From Metarhizium brunneum (lineage: Eukaryota; Ascomycota; Sordariomycetes; Hypocreales; Clavicipitaceae): a stretch of DNA of 64,000 nucleotides. The stretch covers positions 4,030,001 through 4,094,000 of the forward strand of contig NC_089424.1 of assembly GCF_013426205.1 (NCBI RefSeq). Reading direction: 5' to 3'. The position numbers and the translations under genes are program-made. Position 1 is the first letter of the stretch; each line of letters starts with the position of its first letter. The notes beneath the pieces were generated by a model. It worked only from the letters and a program-made list of their open reading frames with translations. It ran no database searches and had not been told where the DNA came from. Shown here piece after piece: positions 1 to 12,723 of the stretch.

Positions 1-3000
1 TGCTTTTGCATGGCTAGTCCGATTGGCCAGTTGCTCGTTAACCTTTCTTGGAGGTTACCCAACGGGAAAGCTATCCGATTCGACTTCAACCGTTGGCACA
101 TGAAAGAGCGACGCGGTTGCAAATTGCTCCGTCAACGTGGTTGGTATTCCGGGGAGATCTAAAGGCTGTAACACTTGTATACAGAGAAGGACGTGCGGCA
201 ACTGTCGCAAGTCGAAGCGCGTTTGCGGCAGATACACTCGCAAGACCATGTACGTCTTCTCTGCAGATGTTTGCCTCGGAGACAACGACGTCGGTGAACT
301 TCGAAACGATGGCAGGACCATCATCTGCCATGGCCGGCCTGGGGTGTCGAATACACCGGCCGAGTTTGCGGCCAAGACGAACACTCGGTTCGTGTAGGTT
401 TGACATGATGCATATGTCAACACGTGCACTACCCAGCGTAGGTGCAAGTCTCCTGCGCGGATCTCATCGGCGTGCAACGCATCACCTTTGCCGCATGGAA
501 TTGATACGGGACAGAGACTTGATCTCCTGGCGTCCAGCTGTATCACCAGTGCACCGCCATCCGTCAACTGGCAACAGCTTCACTTCATCTTTCTCTCCAG
601 CTACATGCCCAGCCATGGCATGGGGACTGCTACTAGCTTACTACTGTCCAATGCGGTAGCAATGTAGACGAAAATTGGCTGTTGCAGCTGCATGGCGGCG
701 TAATGGACTCCCCGGTTTCTGTAGCTGCATACGCCATTGCCCATGAACGCAATGGCCAGGCGATCGTCTGGCAAAGGAGAGAGATGTACTACTCCGTACA
801 TATGTACATGCGTAGCTTGCAACACTTGCGAACAGCACTGAGCAAGAAGCCAACCCGGCTAAGCAATGGGACGCTGGGTGCATGCCTGGCCCTGCATGTA
901 CGAGCTGGTCGAAGCCCGGCCATGGCAGAAGACGAAGGAGGCAAGCTGGGCCCGACGTGAACAATTCACCACTCGCATTCAGCTTGTTTCTCGGATTGCG
1001 CAAATACGTGCTCCCGGGCAACCTGATGATACAGCGGGATGCCTTCATATCGCATCCGCGGTGGCGGCATCGGCCCCGGGCGGTTTACCCCAAGAAGCCG
1101 CCCGATGTTTGCCGAGACACACTGTTTGGTTGGGGGATGCCGGCCGTGATGCGTCAGCTGGACAGTCGAATCCAACAGAAATGCCAAGCTGTGCTCGCGC
1201 AGTGTGACGAACTGGACACCGTTTGAACCTTGCGGCGACTGGTACGCGCAGTAGGAGCAATTATCACACGACACTCTACGCTCTGGAAAGCCTCTTTGAC
1301 AGCGACAAGTGCGGCAGGGTATTTTCCATCTCCCATCAGCACCGGGTCTTCTCTGTCGCGTATATCCTGATTCCTTGTCATGTACTCCGTACTCCGTAGT
1401 ATTGGAGGGGTCTGATGGTGGTGTAAGATATGGCTGCCCAATACCAGCTCGCTCATGTCGCCAGTGCCTCACCGTCCAATACCACAGTCGCATGGACAGC
1501 CCCAAAGCAGCATACATGACGGAGTACAGTCATGTCGGTGACAATGGTGCGAAATGTGTGCCAGTCGGTGGAATGGCTCATGGCCGCGGAGATGGGACGA
1601 CTTGGCCCGACGGCAGCCATGCTGGTAGGCCGGGGTCGTGGGAGAGGGAACAATCCCGGATTGTGGAAATTATGGGACGAGTTTTGGTCAGTGATTGCAT
1701 TTTTCCGAGACATGATGTTTCTGTCGAGGTGTTGGCTCGAGGGCTGTTGGTCGCACCGCAGGGCAGCTCTCAAAATTTCAGGACTGCCATGGACTTGACA
1801 GGACAGGGTACTCCGCACTGGGAGTGTTTGCTCGCAGGAAGTGTCAATAAAAGACGGGGAAGCCTTGGAGACTTGTCGATTTGACGGCACCAGACCGGAG
1901 GCTCAACTCCGCATATCACGCTGGCTTGTTTCTTGGATTTCCGAGCCACCATTTCAGGCCCCGTACATATCGATCGCTGGAGACGGTATCACAAGGCGTC
2001 TAGCGGGCAGGGAGCAATCAATGTGTCTGGTTTCCCTGCAGTTCCTGGCGTTCTTGGTATCCAGTCAGCCGTTTCAAGCCTCCTTGCTGCGGAGGCTGAC
2101 AAATTTGACACACATGGGTTGCTTCACCAAGGGCTCCGTAAGCGATGTAAAAAATGCACCTGTCTACTTTGAGTCGATAGTTGGATGGTCCTTGTACTAC
2201 GCGAGAGCATGGTTGCTGTGAGCTGAGAATGTATGCGGCTTAGTGCTCTTGCCGCCCTTTCTGCTTCCAGGGCACATATATTGTGCAAAGTAATGCACAT
2301 GTGTAAACGGTGGGACGAAAATGGCACCGGAATCGAATTGCATTGCATTGCCTCTATTGTTTTGAACCATAAGATCTAAAGTTTTGCATCGCGCCATCTA
2401 CATGGGCCCAGACGCTTTTCCGCCATCCGAGTTAGTGCTCACGGCGGCGCATAAAACGAGTCTAGCGCGAGATAACAAATGACAACGAGAAGAAGAATGA
2501 CGTACATGATTGAGGAACAAAGGAAGCCGCGGTAATAGCAACCACCAGTTGACATCAAACACCCACTAATGTGAAGGCGGGTTAAAGCCGCCTTCTATCG
2601 CGGTTTGGGAGACTTTTAATTTGGAGAAACTGGGAACGCGCCATGACGCATTCGGTATTAAGCTGCACATGAGACATGCACTTTTATACCTAGTAGCTAT
2701 TTGGCTACTTTTTTCCCGCACTTGTTTTTAACAAATGAGTTACCAATCGGGCCAAGTAGGTTCAGCAAACCGGGTATTTCGCCCACGAGGTTCAAAGTAT
2801 GTGTACATCAAACGAGGTCCCTACCCCCGAATTAGAAAGTTGCGGCGCTTGCCAGGCTTGACAGTTGAGCCAGAGAGCAGAGAGAATCAGCGGCCGAATA
2901 ATACCTACATATGTAGCTTTATGTGTGCCCGTGTCCCTGGCTCTCAGGATGGAGGTCAGAACTCAAGCTCGCTGCCTAAGACAATCGGATTGCTACTGTG

Positions 3001-4306
3001 GTGGCTATTGAGTATACACGCGAAGTAAGGAGTACTCCGTACATCAGCTCCCTATTAAGCAGGCCACGAGGACTGCGCGTGCCGCGGCGATCAAGTGGTC
3101 GTGAATGGTACTCGCCCCATTCATTGATGCGTCGTCCCGCAAGCCACAATTGTCCGCCGAACCTCAGCCTTGTGAGATGGTAGAAACAACCCCCCATGGA
3201 TCTCACGTGGAAAACATTTATACAAAGGGAATGGCTATGCGTGGGCCTTTGAAACCGATACTCGATGTGGACTGAAGGGATGGGTGCCGCATGGTGAATG
3301 TGGACACTGACCAACAACGCCAGGTGCGGCGGGACGAAAGACTCACCGTTTTTCATAGACCTATGGGCACGGAGTTTGAGATTGTGGCTGCCGGGTGGCT
3401 TACAAAGTCTTCCGTACAGAGCCGTAATCACATACATACACGCAACACAGACTAGACGGCACCGAAAATGGACGAGCCACGCCACAAGAGCTTGGTGGAA
3501 AAGCGGCGCCGCACATTTTCGCGCCGTCACTGAATGGACTTGGAGGGTACGGAGTATGTACGGAGTACAAAGAACAAATTCAGATCGAAGCCGCGGTTCT
3601 TGCTGACTGGCGTTGGTGGTGGATGGCGGACTGCAGGAAACACGGGCACAGCTCCAAGCACGACGGCAGGGGTTGCTGATCGGCACTCATTTCCCAGAGC
3701 CCTTGATGGCAGACGGTCTGTGCATCCGACTGGGCGGTGGTACAGATCAACACGCCCAGTTTTGACGTGTTTCGCGTGCTGCAGACCGGGTATACGGGTA
3801 GCTCGGTACGATGGCGTCGTCCGGGGGGCCGGAACGGGCGCCATGCCGACATCTGGGCCCCAAGCTGCTTGCTGGCCTGCCAACATTGAAGTGTGATGCA
3901 AACACCCGATCCATCCATTCACACGAGCGTGTAACCCATTTTTTGTCGTCTAATTTCGCCGCCGCAGCCTGTGCTAGCAGTCTAGTACCTCGCAAGCGGC
4001 CCGCCTGCGCCCAACAGCAACACGGCCGGCCCCTGTCTTAGTCCATGACACCAGACCAGACTGCTTTCAATGTTGCTCACTTGGAGCCCTTGCTTGGAGG
4101 AGCAGGAACCCGTCGATTGTTTTTAAAAGCGCGGATGCGCCGCCCGTGGACAATGAGTGCAGACTCGCATTTTGGCTTGCTCCATCGACAGCTCGTCAGA
4201 GGTATAAGTCACCACATTGTCAGTGTATGCACATTCGCCCGTGCTTGAATGCGTCCCTTGAAACTCGTCATCCATATACACTCGAGGCTGCTTTAAATCA
4301 AGAGCC
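1..4306. other. gene-free stretch with repeated TACTCCGTA motifs
   Basis: No reading frame here has recognisable domains, a believable start and splice sites; the overlapping open frames on both strands look like chance. The 9-mer TACTCCGTA or its reverse complement occurs at about 790, 1383, 1390, 3033, 3548 and 3559, far more often than a 9-mer should. Short copies of this motif are often seen in intergenic DNA of filamentous ascomycetes, but I do not know its role. No transposase or reverse-transcriptase motif was seen. Confidence 0.6.
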
Positions 4307-4931
4307 ATGCGCTTCTCAACCCTCTTGGTAGCTGGCATCTCCGCCATCGCCCACGCCACCCACGACGCGCCCGTCGTCCTCAACAACCCTCACGTCACCT
4401 ACCAAGCCGTCTTCCCCAAAGATGCCTTCTACCACGGCAACATACACGGCAACGTTTGCGGGAGCGTACGAGCCTCGCGTGGCCCGCACGGCAGGGGCGT
4501 CAGGTTCGACGTCCGCCTTGAGAACCTGCCCAAGGAGGGCGGACCATTCCGTACGTCTTGCTCTCCCCAATACCTGGACCGGCCTGCCGTCGACCGTACT
4601 GACGTTTGATGCAACAGTCTACCACATCCACGAGGACCGCGTCCCCGCCGATGGCAACTGCACCAAGACGCTCGCCCACCTGGACCCGTACGGCAGAGGC
4701 GAAGATCCCCCTTGCGATAGCAGGGCCAAGGATTCCTGCCAGGTGGGCGATCTCAGCGGCAAGTATGGCCAGCCCAAGCGAGGGTTGGAGATTTGGTACT
4801 TCGACAACTATACGTCTCTGGCCGAAGGGACCCCGGCCTTTTTGGGCAACAGGTCGATTGTGGTGCATTTTGCGAACAAGACGAGGATCACCTGTGCCAA
4901 TTTTGAGAAGCTCTCCGGGTGTCCTGCGTAG
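4307..4931 (+). CDS. secreted Cu-only-type superoxide dismutase
   Basis: Two exons, 4307-4550 and 4618-4931, with a 67-bp GT-AG intron, give a 185-residue protein. It starts with a short hydrophobic signal-like N-terminus (MRFSTLLVAGISAIAHA). Visible family signs are the HIH copper-ligand pair, the bridging His in AHLDPYGRG, a VVHF copper His and a final RITCANF, which carries the active-site Arg and disulfide Cys. The canonical zinc-site stretch reads CQVGDLSGKYG, so His ligands are replaced by Gln and Tyr. This matches the extracellular copper-only branch (Candida Sod4/5/6 type), which dismutates superoxide at the cell surface without zinc. Several N-x-S/T sites fit secretion. The ATG is the first in frame and directly precedes the signal peptide. 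The family is well supported; the copper-only state is inferred from the missing ligands. Confidence 0.85.
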
Positions 4932-5655
4932 CACGGTGAGCGTGCTGGGGTAATGATTCTTGTATTTGCTTCGTTCTGGGCGAGACGTCGTCCATGTGAG
5001 AGCAATGGCTCTATTCCAAAAGTCTTGAGGACCAATTCCTAGGCTAGCTCGAGGAACCCAATTAATGTCGTTGTCATTGCAGGCATCAGCGACGCCGCAC
5101 ATCTACCGTTCCGTTCCGTGTTTCCTTGGTGACGTATTTCATACAGGGATTCAAGATGGGCGGGTTGACTTGGATGGGTGTTTCGCTGCGGGGGATATCG
5201 CATGACTCGTCGCTGTCGATCGGTTACAGAAGAAACAAGGGACTGAGAAACAGACATCGCACTTTTACCTACATAATAGGCCTAGGTTCTGTGGCCTGTC
5301 TTTTTTTTAGTATAGGGTGGGCACTTATATGGGTGCATCACAGATGCCGTTTATTTCCGCAACGAGATTCCTGACATCATGTTCTGTATGTGCGATTGCC
5401 TACATGGCACTTTTCCAGATATATTCCGTTGACTTGAAACAAAACAAAAGAAAGCACACTACCTTAATATTTTGCGTTTACACAAATGACGCAACAATGG
5501 GACGGTAGCACGCTTGGCAGGAGACTTGCATGAACTCGTACGGCTCACTTGAAACAATCAACAAGATCGGCAGCGGCGCACAAACAGAGGCCTTGAATTG
5601 GCTACCGTAGCAGCGGTACCTTGGTCCGTCAAACCCGCGTGCTGACCTTGTCCCG

Positions 5656-5690
5656 TCATGATGCTACTTCAGTGCGGGGGAGCATCATGA
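5656..5690. repeat. perfect 10-bp inverted repeat (hairpin)
   Basis: TCATGATGCT at 5656-5665 is followed after 15 bases by its exact reverse complement at 5681-5690. It is not at the end of any gene I can support, so a role as a terminator is not indicated. Confidence 0.5.
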
Positions 5691-8600
5691 TGCAGCGAAA
5701 AGTACTCCTGGCGTCGCACACCCTCTGCCAATGAAGCGCTCGAATGATTCCATGTTTGGCTTTTGCAGCTCTTCGTGCTGGTCATCATTCACCAAGCCAC
5801 CCATCCTTGTATCCATGGCCGCAGACTATCCCAAAGGGTTGCTCTAAGCGCCTGCCTTATCTGCTATGGCGTTGACATACCCGATGGTAGCGTGGCTAAA
5901 CGACACGCTGTCTCCATCTGCAGTCCTGCCCGCGTGTCCATGGGCTGGAAGAGTCTTGTGGATGGAAAATACGGTTGCTATGCGTTTCAGCTCCTCTTGG
6001 CTGATGGGCAGAATGGCAGTAGGGGGGGATCAAGGATGAACACTCTGTGCTCGGATATGATGAAGTATCTAGATACAACTAGCGTGAAGACAAAACTTGT
6101 TGATCGTAAATATCAGGCTTAGAAGCTCGCATCGGCCTTGAGACTGGAGAGTAGATTAGCTTGTATAGCATTACTGATTAGCTATAACCCGTTTTGAAGG
6201 TACCTGGAAAGGGGGAGGGGGGTGCAGAATATTTTACAACATCGACTCTGCCAAAAAAAATTGCCCGCCCCTTTTTGTTTCTTGGTGTTGATTACCATAT
6301 TCTAACACAACTGCACCTCTTGGAACTGCCAACATTGTTCAATTGGAGCTTATAATAGATGTCCTACCATCTGTTACTACATAAGTTCGTATTCGAACTT
6401 GGAGAACGACTCGGACTCCGGTTGAGGAAGTGATCTGAACTCGCTATAATTCGAACGATATAATTCATCGTCACAATACGTATTGACTATTCAAGACGAT
6501 GGACAAACCGTCCTACCCTGTACCTTGAATGTATTTGTCGCGATAATATCACTTATACGAGCGGTTTTCCCTGTCGAGAGTCGTACTCCAATAATTCTTT
6601 CTACTTTCCGACAAGCTGGCTCCGATATTAATAAATGCAGCACCCAACAGTCCCAACCTCAGGAGGATCGAGCTGCATCTGCGGCCAGCCGCTCCGTTAC
6701 AGGAATATGACTGCGTCTCAACTCGTTCACATATTGTTGTAACATGGTCCCGTTAGAAGGAGTGGTCGTACTGGAATCACTGCCCTTTGTTTCGTGAATC
6801 CTGGAATACGCAGAGTGTTAGCCAACCTCCTTGTTCTCAATAAACCAAAAGCGAGGTGCAGCTACCTTGCTGGCTCTGCTACCTGTGGCGGAGTGACAGC
6901 TACCACCGTCACAGATCGTGAAGGGCTGTTGTTTGAAGGCATTATAGTATCTGGTAGAGTTCGGAGTTTATGAGTTGAGACAGAGACCAGAGGAATAGGA
7001 CCCTTGATGTAAGAAGTTGTGGGAAAGCAGCCAGACTACTACAACCAGAAAAGAAAGCACCGCCTGAACTGAAGGAACCTGACTTGATATTGTAGACATA
7101 ATACAACCTAAGCGACCTCCCCGACTCTGAATGTGATTGCACTACCGTGACATATTTCCAGCCCTTGAAAATGCCAGCCAGGCAACTCGTGTTCTGATGG
7201 CTGGCAGATTGTCCAATTATATCCCCAATGCATGTGATAGAGACCCAACGCAGTGGCTTGCAGGCATGTGCTTGGGCACAGGTGTAGGTGTGACTCTGCG
7301 TTGGTTTCTCTCGGCGATTGCTGCAGGCCGAAAGTAACAGAGTCATATTTGGTTGTAACTCACGTACTGCGCGGCCTGGTCTTAATTACTCAGCACATTA
7401 ATATTCGTCGTCCAGGTGGTTCGATTCGTTTTTGGTACATCAAGACGGATTGTTTACATTGGGTAGCGATGGTTTAACAACCCGCCTCCTCGGGGTACTA
7501 GCCAGCCTCTGGAACGGTCGCCGGCCAGGAAGAGCCCGTCGATTTGATTACCGAAATACCGAACCCTTGTATATCCAATCGGGTCTCATGATACCATCGT
7601 ACCTGTGTCAAGGGTTGTGTGGAGTGGGCCAATGGCTGAACATGGGGAGTACCTTTCAACCAGTACACAGATATTCATTTGGACTGTTCCATACAGGATG
7701 TTTGTATCTTTTAATGTTCTGTTTGTGCCCAATTCAAGACACTCGGGACGGGTTGCTTTAACTACATTGTTAGTGGATGTAATATTTGCATCATGTCAAG
7801 TTTAAAAACCTCGCACGACGGTCTTGAATGATGTGTATATGACGACATTTTGATAGTGAATATGCCACATCATTTCCAAAAGATTGTGAGTTATATCGAA
7901 AGGTATTCTATACGTGGTATTGGGCAGAAATTCGTTGGGGTCCCCGACATCGTATTTGGCATCCATAGAGAAAGGGGCCATGTACCTCGGCGACAATCCG
8001 TCACATTGCATTGTGAAATATTATACGTGCCTGAATTGAAGCAGTTTCATGGGACTTTGAAGCTCACAGAGCTACAATGGTCAGGGAGTCGCTAGCTCGT
8101 CGACTGCAGGCGTATGTTTCTCGATGTAGATGCCAAGCCCCGCGCATTGTCCTTCTACCGGATCTTGATAACTTGAATGTTTGTACATATCGCTGTAACC
8201 GTGACCTGTTGGTGCCTGGCTTATTGCTGCCCATGTGACATGGACGGGTGACGTCCAGGAAGCCTGCCTTGTCTGCACCCACCGCCATCATCTCTCAACA
8301 GCTTCCGAGTTGCTCTTGATAATTTCCTTTGGATGTAGCAATGCTTGTTCGCTTTCATCAAGCACAATGGTTCCTGATCTATGTTCTGTCTTGGGTTGGG
8401 ACAGGCACACGAACGTCGGTAAACTACTCACGTTGTTGCCTTGCGATCAATTCCAACCTATCGTACTGCGACGAGCTTATCCTGGTGCCATGGGACGTGG
8501 GTTGTTAGACTACTTGAAGCATGGCGTGGAGAGACTTCTTATTCAAGCACTGGCTCTTATTTCTCAATGTCATTTACATTTAGGCAGGGCCGTCTCTCTG

Positions 8601-8722
8601 CGTGCTTCATTTACGCTGAGCGGAGATGTCCCAAGTATGGTATACGCTCTTAGCCAAGGCAGACCTCCTCTTCCAATTTCTGGAACAGCTACTTGGGTCT
8701 TCTTGTTACACGGAAACGGCTG

Positions 8723-8900
8723 GTTACACAAGGGCTACGGTCACGAGACCTAGGGCAAAGTCCATCACTGACTTCTTGTGTTTAAAGACGTCTTTGACCT
8801 TTAAGGCCTTAAGGCAAACCAAGGACCTTTGATACCAAAGACTGTTATTAGTTGAATTGAGCTATTGCTCCAAGCCCTCTTTCCGAGCCCTTGTCACACT
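8723..8900 (-). repeat. degenerate relic of a dispersed repeat
   Basis: Bases 8723-8753 contain GTTACACAAGGGCT and CGAGACCTAG, split by a 7-base insertion. The same words appear contiguously, in reverse complement, at the right end of the element at 27877-28617. CCAAGCCCT and CCTTGTCACA words near 8866-8895 also recur around 28000-28025. The copy is old and incomplete, and its outer limits are uncertain. Confidence 0.4.
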
Positions 8901-9228
8901 TCTTCAGCATACAATGTCATCTCCTGCTAGTTTACCGGCTAGGACGATGCGAATAATTCACAATATTTGTTTGCCCGTCGGAAGCCGACGATGCTCGAAC
9001 TCGACGCCCGACCATCCATACTCGTCACTGATCGCCAAGCATCTCCTTCTCCTGTCTACTTGAGCAGGACTTCGCATGATATCATAACCGGCAGTGAAAG
9101 TCATTTATAATCGATATGAATGATATGAATGTTTATCTGTTATTTTCATGATTTCTACTAAAAAGGACTATAATTGGAACACCACGACAGCAGTAAACCC
9201 ATAACCGTTTTCTTTTCATGCTAAATCT

Positions 9229-10138
9229 CTACCCAGTCAAACGACCAAGCATCATCCCTCTGCAATCCGTATTCGCAGCACCCCCAATACCAAACGCCGG
9301 CATAATGCGCACCATTCGCAACGGGGCACAGACACGAAAGTGCCTCCACACAGATTTGAACCGCGCAGCAGCCGAAAACCCATCTCGTCTGTGGTGCACA
9401 TCAAGTCCCAGCAGATGAATCGGCGTGCCAACTATCTGCGCCGCCACGGGAGCCATCACTCCAGCAACCTGTAGCCGCGACTCCTCCGAGCCAAACCACT
9501 CCGAGGCTCGGGATGCGACTGCACCAGAAAAGACGGCCAGCTCGGGCGCAATCATGGTCGGCAAGGTGCACGACGCAAACAAAGTGACGACATCCCTAGC
9601 CGTGAACAAGGCATAGCTCAAGAGAGGCACCGGCGCTCTACTGGCCGCATGGGCAAAATATCCATCCTTGTAAACGCATGAGCCGATGCCCACGGCCGTC
9701 GTGGCAAAGAACTTGCAGGGCGACACGAACGTGGCGGCGGCATCTGTGCAATTGTTCCTCGCGTAGAAGGAATCGAAACAGTTGGCCGTGGCATATGCCG
9801 CAAAGTAGACGAGGAACGACATGGCCAGCGAGCTGGCTAATATCCTGGGTTTGGATACCCAAGACCGCAATGAGCAGGATACACTGGATCCGATGGCTTT
9901 GTTGTAGATGAGTCTGTTCAGGGGACACCCGGTTAACTACTTAGACTTGTAGCATCATGTCCGCCTTTGAAGGACTGATGATCAGCCTCATCTAGCTGGA
10001 CAATGTTACCACTCACTTATCAGCAACTGCGGCCCAAGGAGACACCAGCGCTGATGCATAGGCCGCAGACAAGAGGTCAGCAGCAAGGCAGCCCCATGTG
10101 CAGCGTTGTTGCGTTTTCACGCTTTCTACTTCTGTCAT
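9229..10138 (-). CDS. uncharacterised multi-pass membrane protein
   Basis: Two exons on the minus strand, 10138-10017 and 9913-9229, with a 103-bp intron (GTGAGT donor, ACAG acceptor), give 268 residues starting at the ATG at 10138 (MTEVESVK). Splicing is in frame and extends a continuous hydrophobic protein. Four to five membrane-like segments are visible, including ILASSLAMSFLVYFAAYA, a Gly/Ala-rich FFATTAVGIGS stretch, a long segment around ARDVVTLFASCTLP and a C-terminal RMVRIMPAFGIGGAAN block. The short charged loops and the ARDVV and final glycine-rich motifs recall conserved fungal mitochondrial membrane proteins of unknown function, but I do not recognise a named family. No neighbour shares its strand closely. 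The gene structure is fairly secure; the function is unknown. Confidence 0.7.
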
Positions 10139-10359
10139 GACGGAGTTTGTGTGAGATGCTGAGCAGTTCAAGGCAATGGATGGCTTATATGTGCAAGGAA
10201 CAACCGCAGTCGAGGTATATATGGCCTCTTTGTATTTGAGTTTGCTTCGTGCGGCGAAAATAGAGCGACGTGCTCTATGTATCTATGAATAGCAGCTGTC
10301 TGAACACTTATAGCCCTGTGCCCGGCTACGAGCGGCTTCCGGGCGCCTGGCTCCCATGA

Positions 10360-10659
10360 TCAACGTCCGGTGGCCAGCAGCATCTCAACAAATTGCTGTG
10401 CCTCAATTCGTGATCGTTGTGTGGCTCCGATATACGGCGATGAGGATAGCTGGGGTCGCTGTAGTCCTGCGAGTGACTTTAGCCGTATACGTGTCTCCAT
10501 TAATTTGGAGGCTACAATCTGCCAATGCAATTGGGCTTTTATCTGCAAGGCTGTATTTTTAGTCATCTCTTGTCGGGTCATGTCGGAAAGGCGTTTGAAT
10601 GCCATAAAAGTGGCGGCGGAGCTTGAGGGGAGTTGCTCTGACTCCTTCGCATTGTCCAT
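10360..10659 (-). CDS. possible small hypothetical protein
   Basis: A 99-residue frame starting at an ATG at 10659 (MDNAKESEQL) and ending at 10360. It is hydrophilic, Gln/Ser/Ala/Leu-rich and probably helical, with no signal peptide, membrane segment or known motif. Nothing on either side supports it by operon-like spacing or splice sites. It could be a fragment of a lost gene or a chance frame. Confidence 0.22.
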   Translation of the reverse strand: MDNAKESEQLPSSSAATFMAFKRLSDMTRQEMTKNTALQIKAQLHWQIVASKLMETRIRLKSLAGLQRPQLSSSPYIGATQRSRIEAQQFVEMLLATGR

Positions 10660-11576
10660 TAACACGAGCCTGGAGCAGTATTAGTGGCGTATCTAACTAG
10701 ATTTTGTTGAGATTCACCAGTTGTCACAGATTCAATTGAGCTAGATTATACAGTACCAGACATATTCGAAATCAGTCTTCGGGCCAAAATCGTGGGCAAC
10801 AACGGCAGCCCAAGGGGATAGAGTTCGCCTTGTCAAGAACTCAAGCAAAATAGATACATCTTGATTACGATGCTACTAGCTCAATATACGCGCAGCACAG
10901 GTCCCACAGACTGCGGGACCCATTCGGCTTTTAAGGACTTCATGAATGTGGAAGAGGTGGTGTATGAACACGCGCACGTCCCTTCGCTCCAGTCCAGCAG
11001 AATCATTGGCTTGTGACGGTGGGTTATGGCCTCCATGCTTTTCATCAACACTATCTAGGTTTCATGTTGGGTGGCTGCTGGGGGGAGAAAGTCGCCAGTG
11101 ACCGATGTATCATGTCGATGAGAAGAACTCGGTTAGTCATGTCGAATAGCCCAACTCGTAGTCAACTCTTTGCCCATCACAGTCGACGACGGAAGTTTTC
11201 TCTCGTTTCATCTGACATTCTGAGGATGCCTGATTGCGATTGAAGCATTCCTGTTAAGTGGCGTTGCTGAAACGACCCTGCTCAATAATGACAATGTGCT
11301 ATGAATTCCTTTCCACTTCATCGTGTATAATACAACACGTGTTGAGTTTACTATTCTCATTCTTTGCCGAGTATTAGTGACTCACCTTATGGAACGGATG
11401 GGCTTTCTTGACAGCAGCGTATAAGTATATGTGCTTCGTGTCGGGTTATTCGCTTTTGGGTGACACTCGATACAATAGAGAGAAGCTCGCAGATTTCAAC
11501 GATGAATACCTTATTTTCCAACTACGTGGAGTGACTCATTGCTAATCGAAAAGCGGTTGTCTGTTGCTATTCTGTT
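10660..11576. other. gene-free stretch
   Basis: No coding region, RNA gene or repeat could be supported here. It separates the small frame at 10.4 kb from the 3' end of the BRX1-like gene. Confidence 0.5.
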
Positions 11577-12723
11577 CTAGGTGAACAGTTCCCTTGGATC
11601 CAAAGCATTAAGTCGAAGTCTTCCAGAGCCTGTCCGAATACCAAGGTCATCTTTCTTGGAAAAATGCGCTACAGCTTGCGCCTTGCGCGCGTTGTGGCTG
11701 GCTTAGTCGCGTCTCCGGAGATCTGCCCGGACCTGGTTGGGTGAAACGAACTGCTTATTTTCATAGATGATCGGACCGCCGAATGACCCCTCCTGGATGT
11801 AGATGGGCTTCAAACAGAAACCTTGAGGGTTTGAAAATTAGCTAGCTGGACATGACTCCATCTTCGTAATCTAAACTCACGAGGGCCAATTTCACGGAGA
11901 GATAGCTTCTCGTCCTTGGTCGCATCGTCTTCCTCTTTGGCGATCTGATAGTGGCGTACCCAGATGCGGTCGTCAGCCACAATGAAGGCTAGCACTCTGT
12001 CGATGAAAGGCTTGGCTTTCCTCGCAGTGGGTGGTACGCCGAATGTGTGGGTCAGGAGCTCGTGGAGGAGACGAAGGTAAGGCTCGCCATTGAATGCGGT
12101 GTCGAAGGACAGTATTGGTCTCGACCCCTTCAAGGTATTTCCCATAAAGTTGAGTTCGGACCTAGGTCGCAAAAAAGATGGTGTTAAAAAGCTACCCATA
12201 CGTCTCTTGAAGAAATATTACATGGTGTGTAAGTTCTGGACATGGAATCGAGCTCGGGGTCCGTTGGGGGCTTTGGAAATGTGCATGTAGAGATCCTGCT
12301 GCTTTCGAGCCTCTAGAAAGAGCAACTAGCCACGTGTTAGTACACCTTGTGACTGTGAATCGCAGCCGAAGTGATGGGGGGTTGAAGAACAAACATTGTT
12401 GCAGTTGTATAGGTCGGCGAGCTCGTTCAGATCGTGAAGGTTCTTCTTGGAATCGAATTTAGACTCTCTGCGGGAGTGAGGAAGGAGGGCAGCGAGATCG
12501 TTGATGAGATGTCGGTGACTGCAGCAAGATGGCTGGGTCAATACTAGAGCTCTGAAGTTCCAGGCGGCCGAGGGTAATGGTAAGGCCCTTACCGTGCGTT
12601 GATGCCCCGCGAAGACAGCAACAGGACTCTCTGCGCATTCATTGGTTTGGCTTTTGGGGAGCCATCCTCGGCACCAGACTTGATACGAGTGACGGTAGAG
12701 AGCCTCTTGTATACGGAGACCAT
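11577..12723 (-). pseudogene. BRX1: BRX1-like ribosome-biogenesis gene with premature stop
   Basis: Five minus-strand exons can be read: 12723-12593, 12518-12395, 12325-12222, 12161-11881 and 11821-11703. All four introns (59-74 bp) have good borders, and together they give a Brix-domain protein beginning MVSVYKRLS. Family hallmarks in order are QRVLLLSSRG, LAALLPHSRRESKFDSK, ELADLYNCNN, LNFMGNTLKGSRPILSFD, THTFGVPP and EGSFGGPIIYENKQFVSPNQ. Brx1 is an essential nucleolar factor for 60S subunit maturation. A TAA at 11703-11705 ends the frame after 252 residues. The next 41 codons, to a second stop at 11577-11579, still read as the usual Brx1 C-terminus (for example AHFSKKDDLG). The gene is therefore either a recently disabled second copy or a C-terminally shortened paralogue; an intact copy should exist elsewhere. 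Intact introns argue against retroposition. Confidence 0.85.

Larger units (their letters stand above)
4932..9228. other. gene-free stretch
   Basis: About 4.3 kb without a supported gene on either strand. Open frames are short, start mostly at non-ATG codons and show no family motif. The part after about 6.2 kb is AT-rich and looks like decayed sequence. It contains the inverted repeat at 5656-5690 and, near its end, a relic of the repeat family also seen at 27.9-28.6 and 47.9 kb. Confidence 0.5.

Noticed and set aside
48..1884. Overlapping open frames on both strands of up to about 200 codons
   Set aside because: They overlap each other, mostly begin at non-ATG codons, lack splice logic and show no protein-family motif; typical chance frames in moderately GC-rich DNA.
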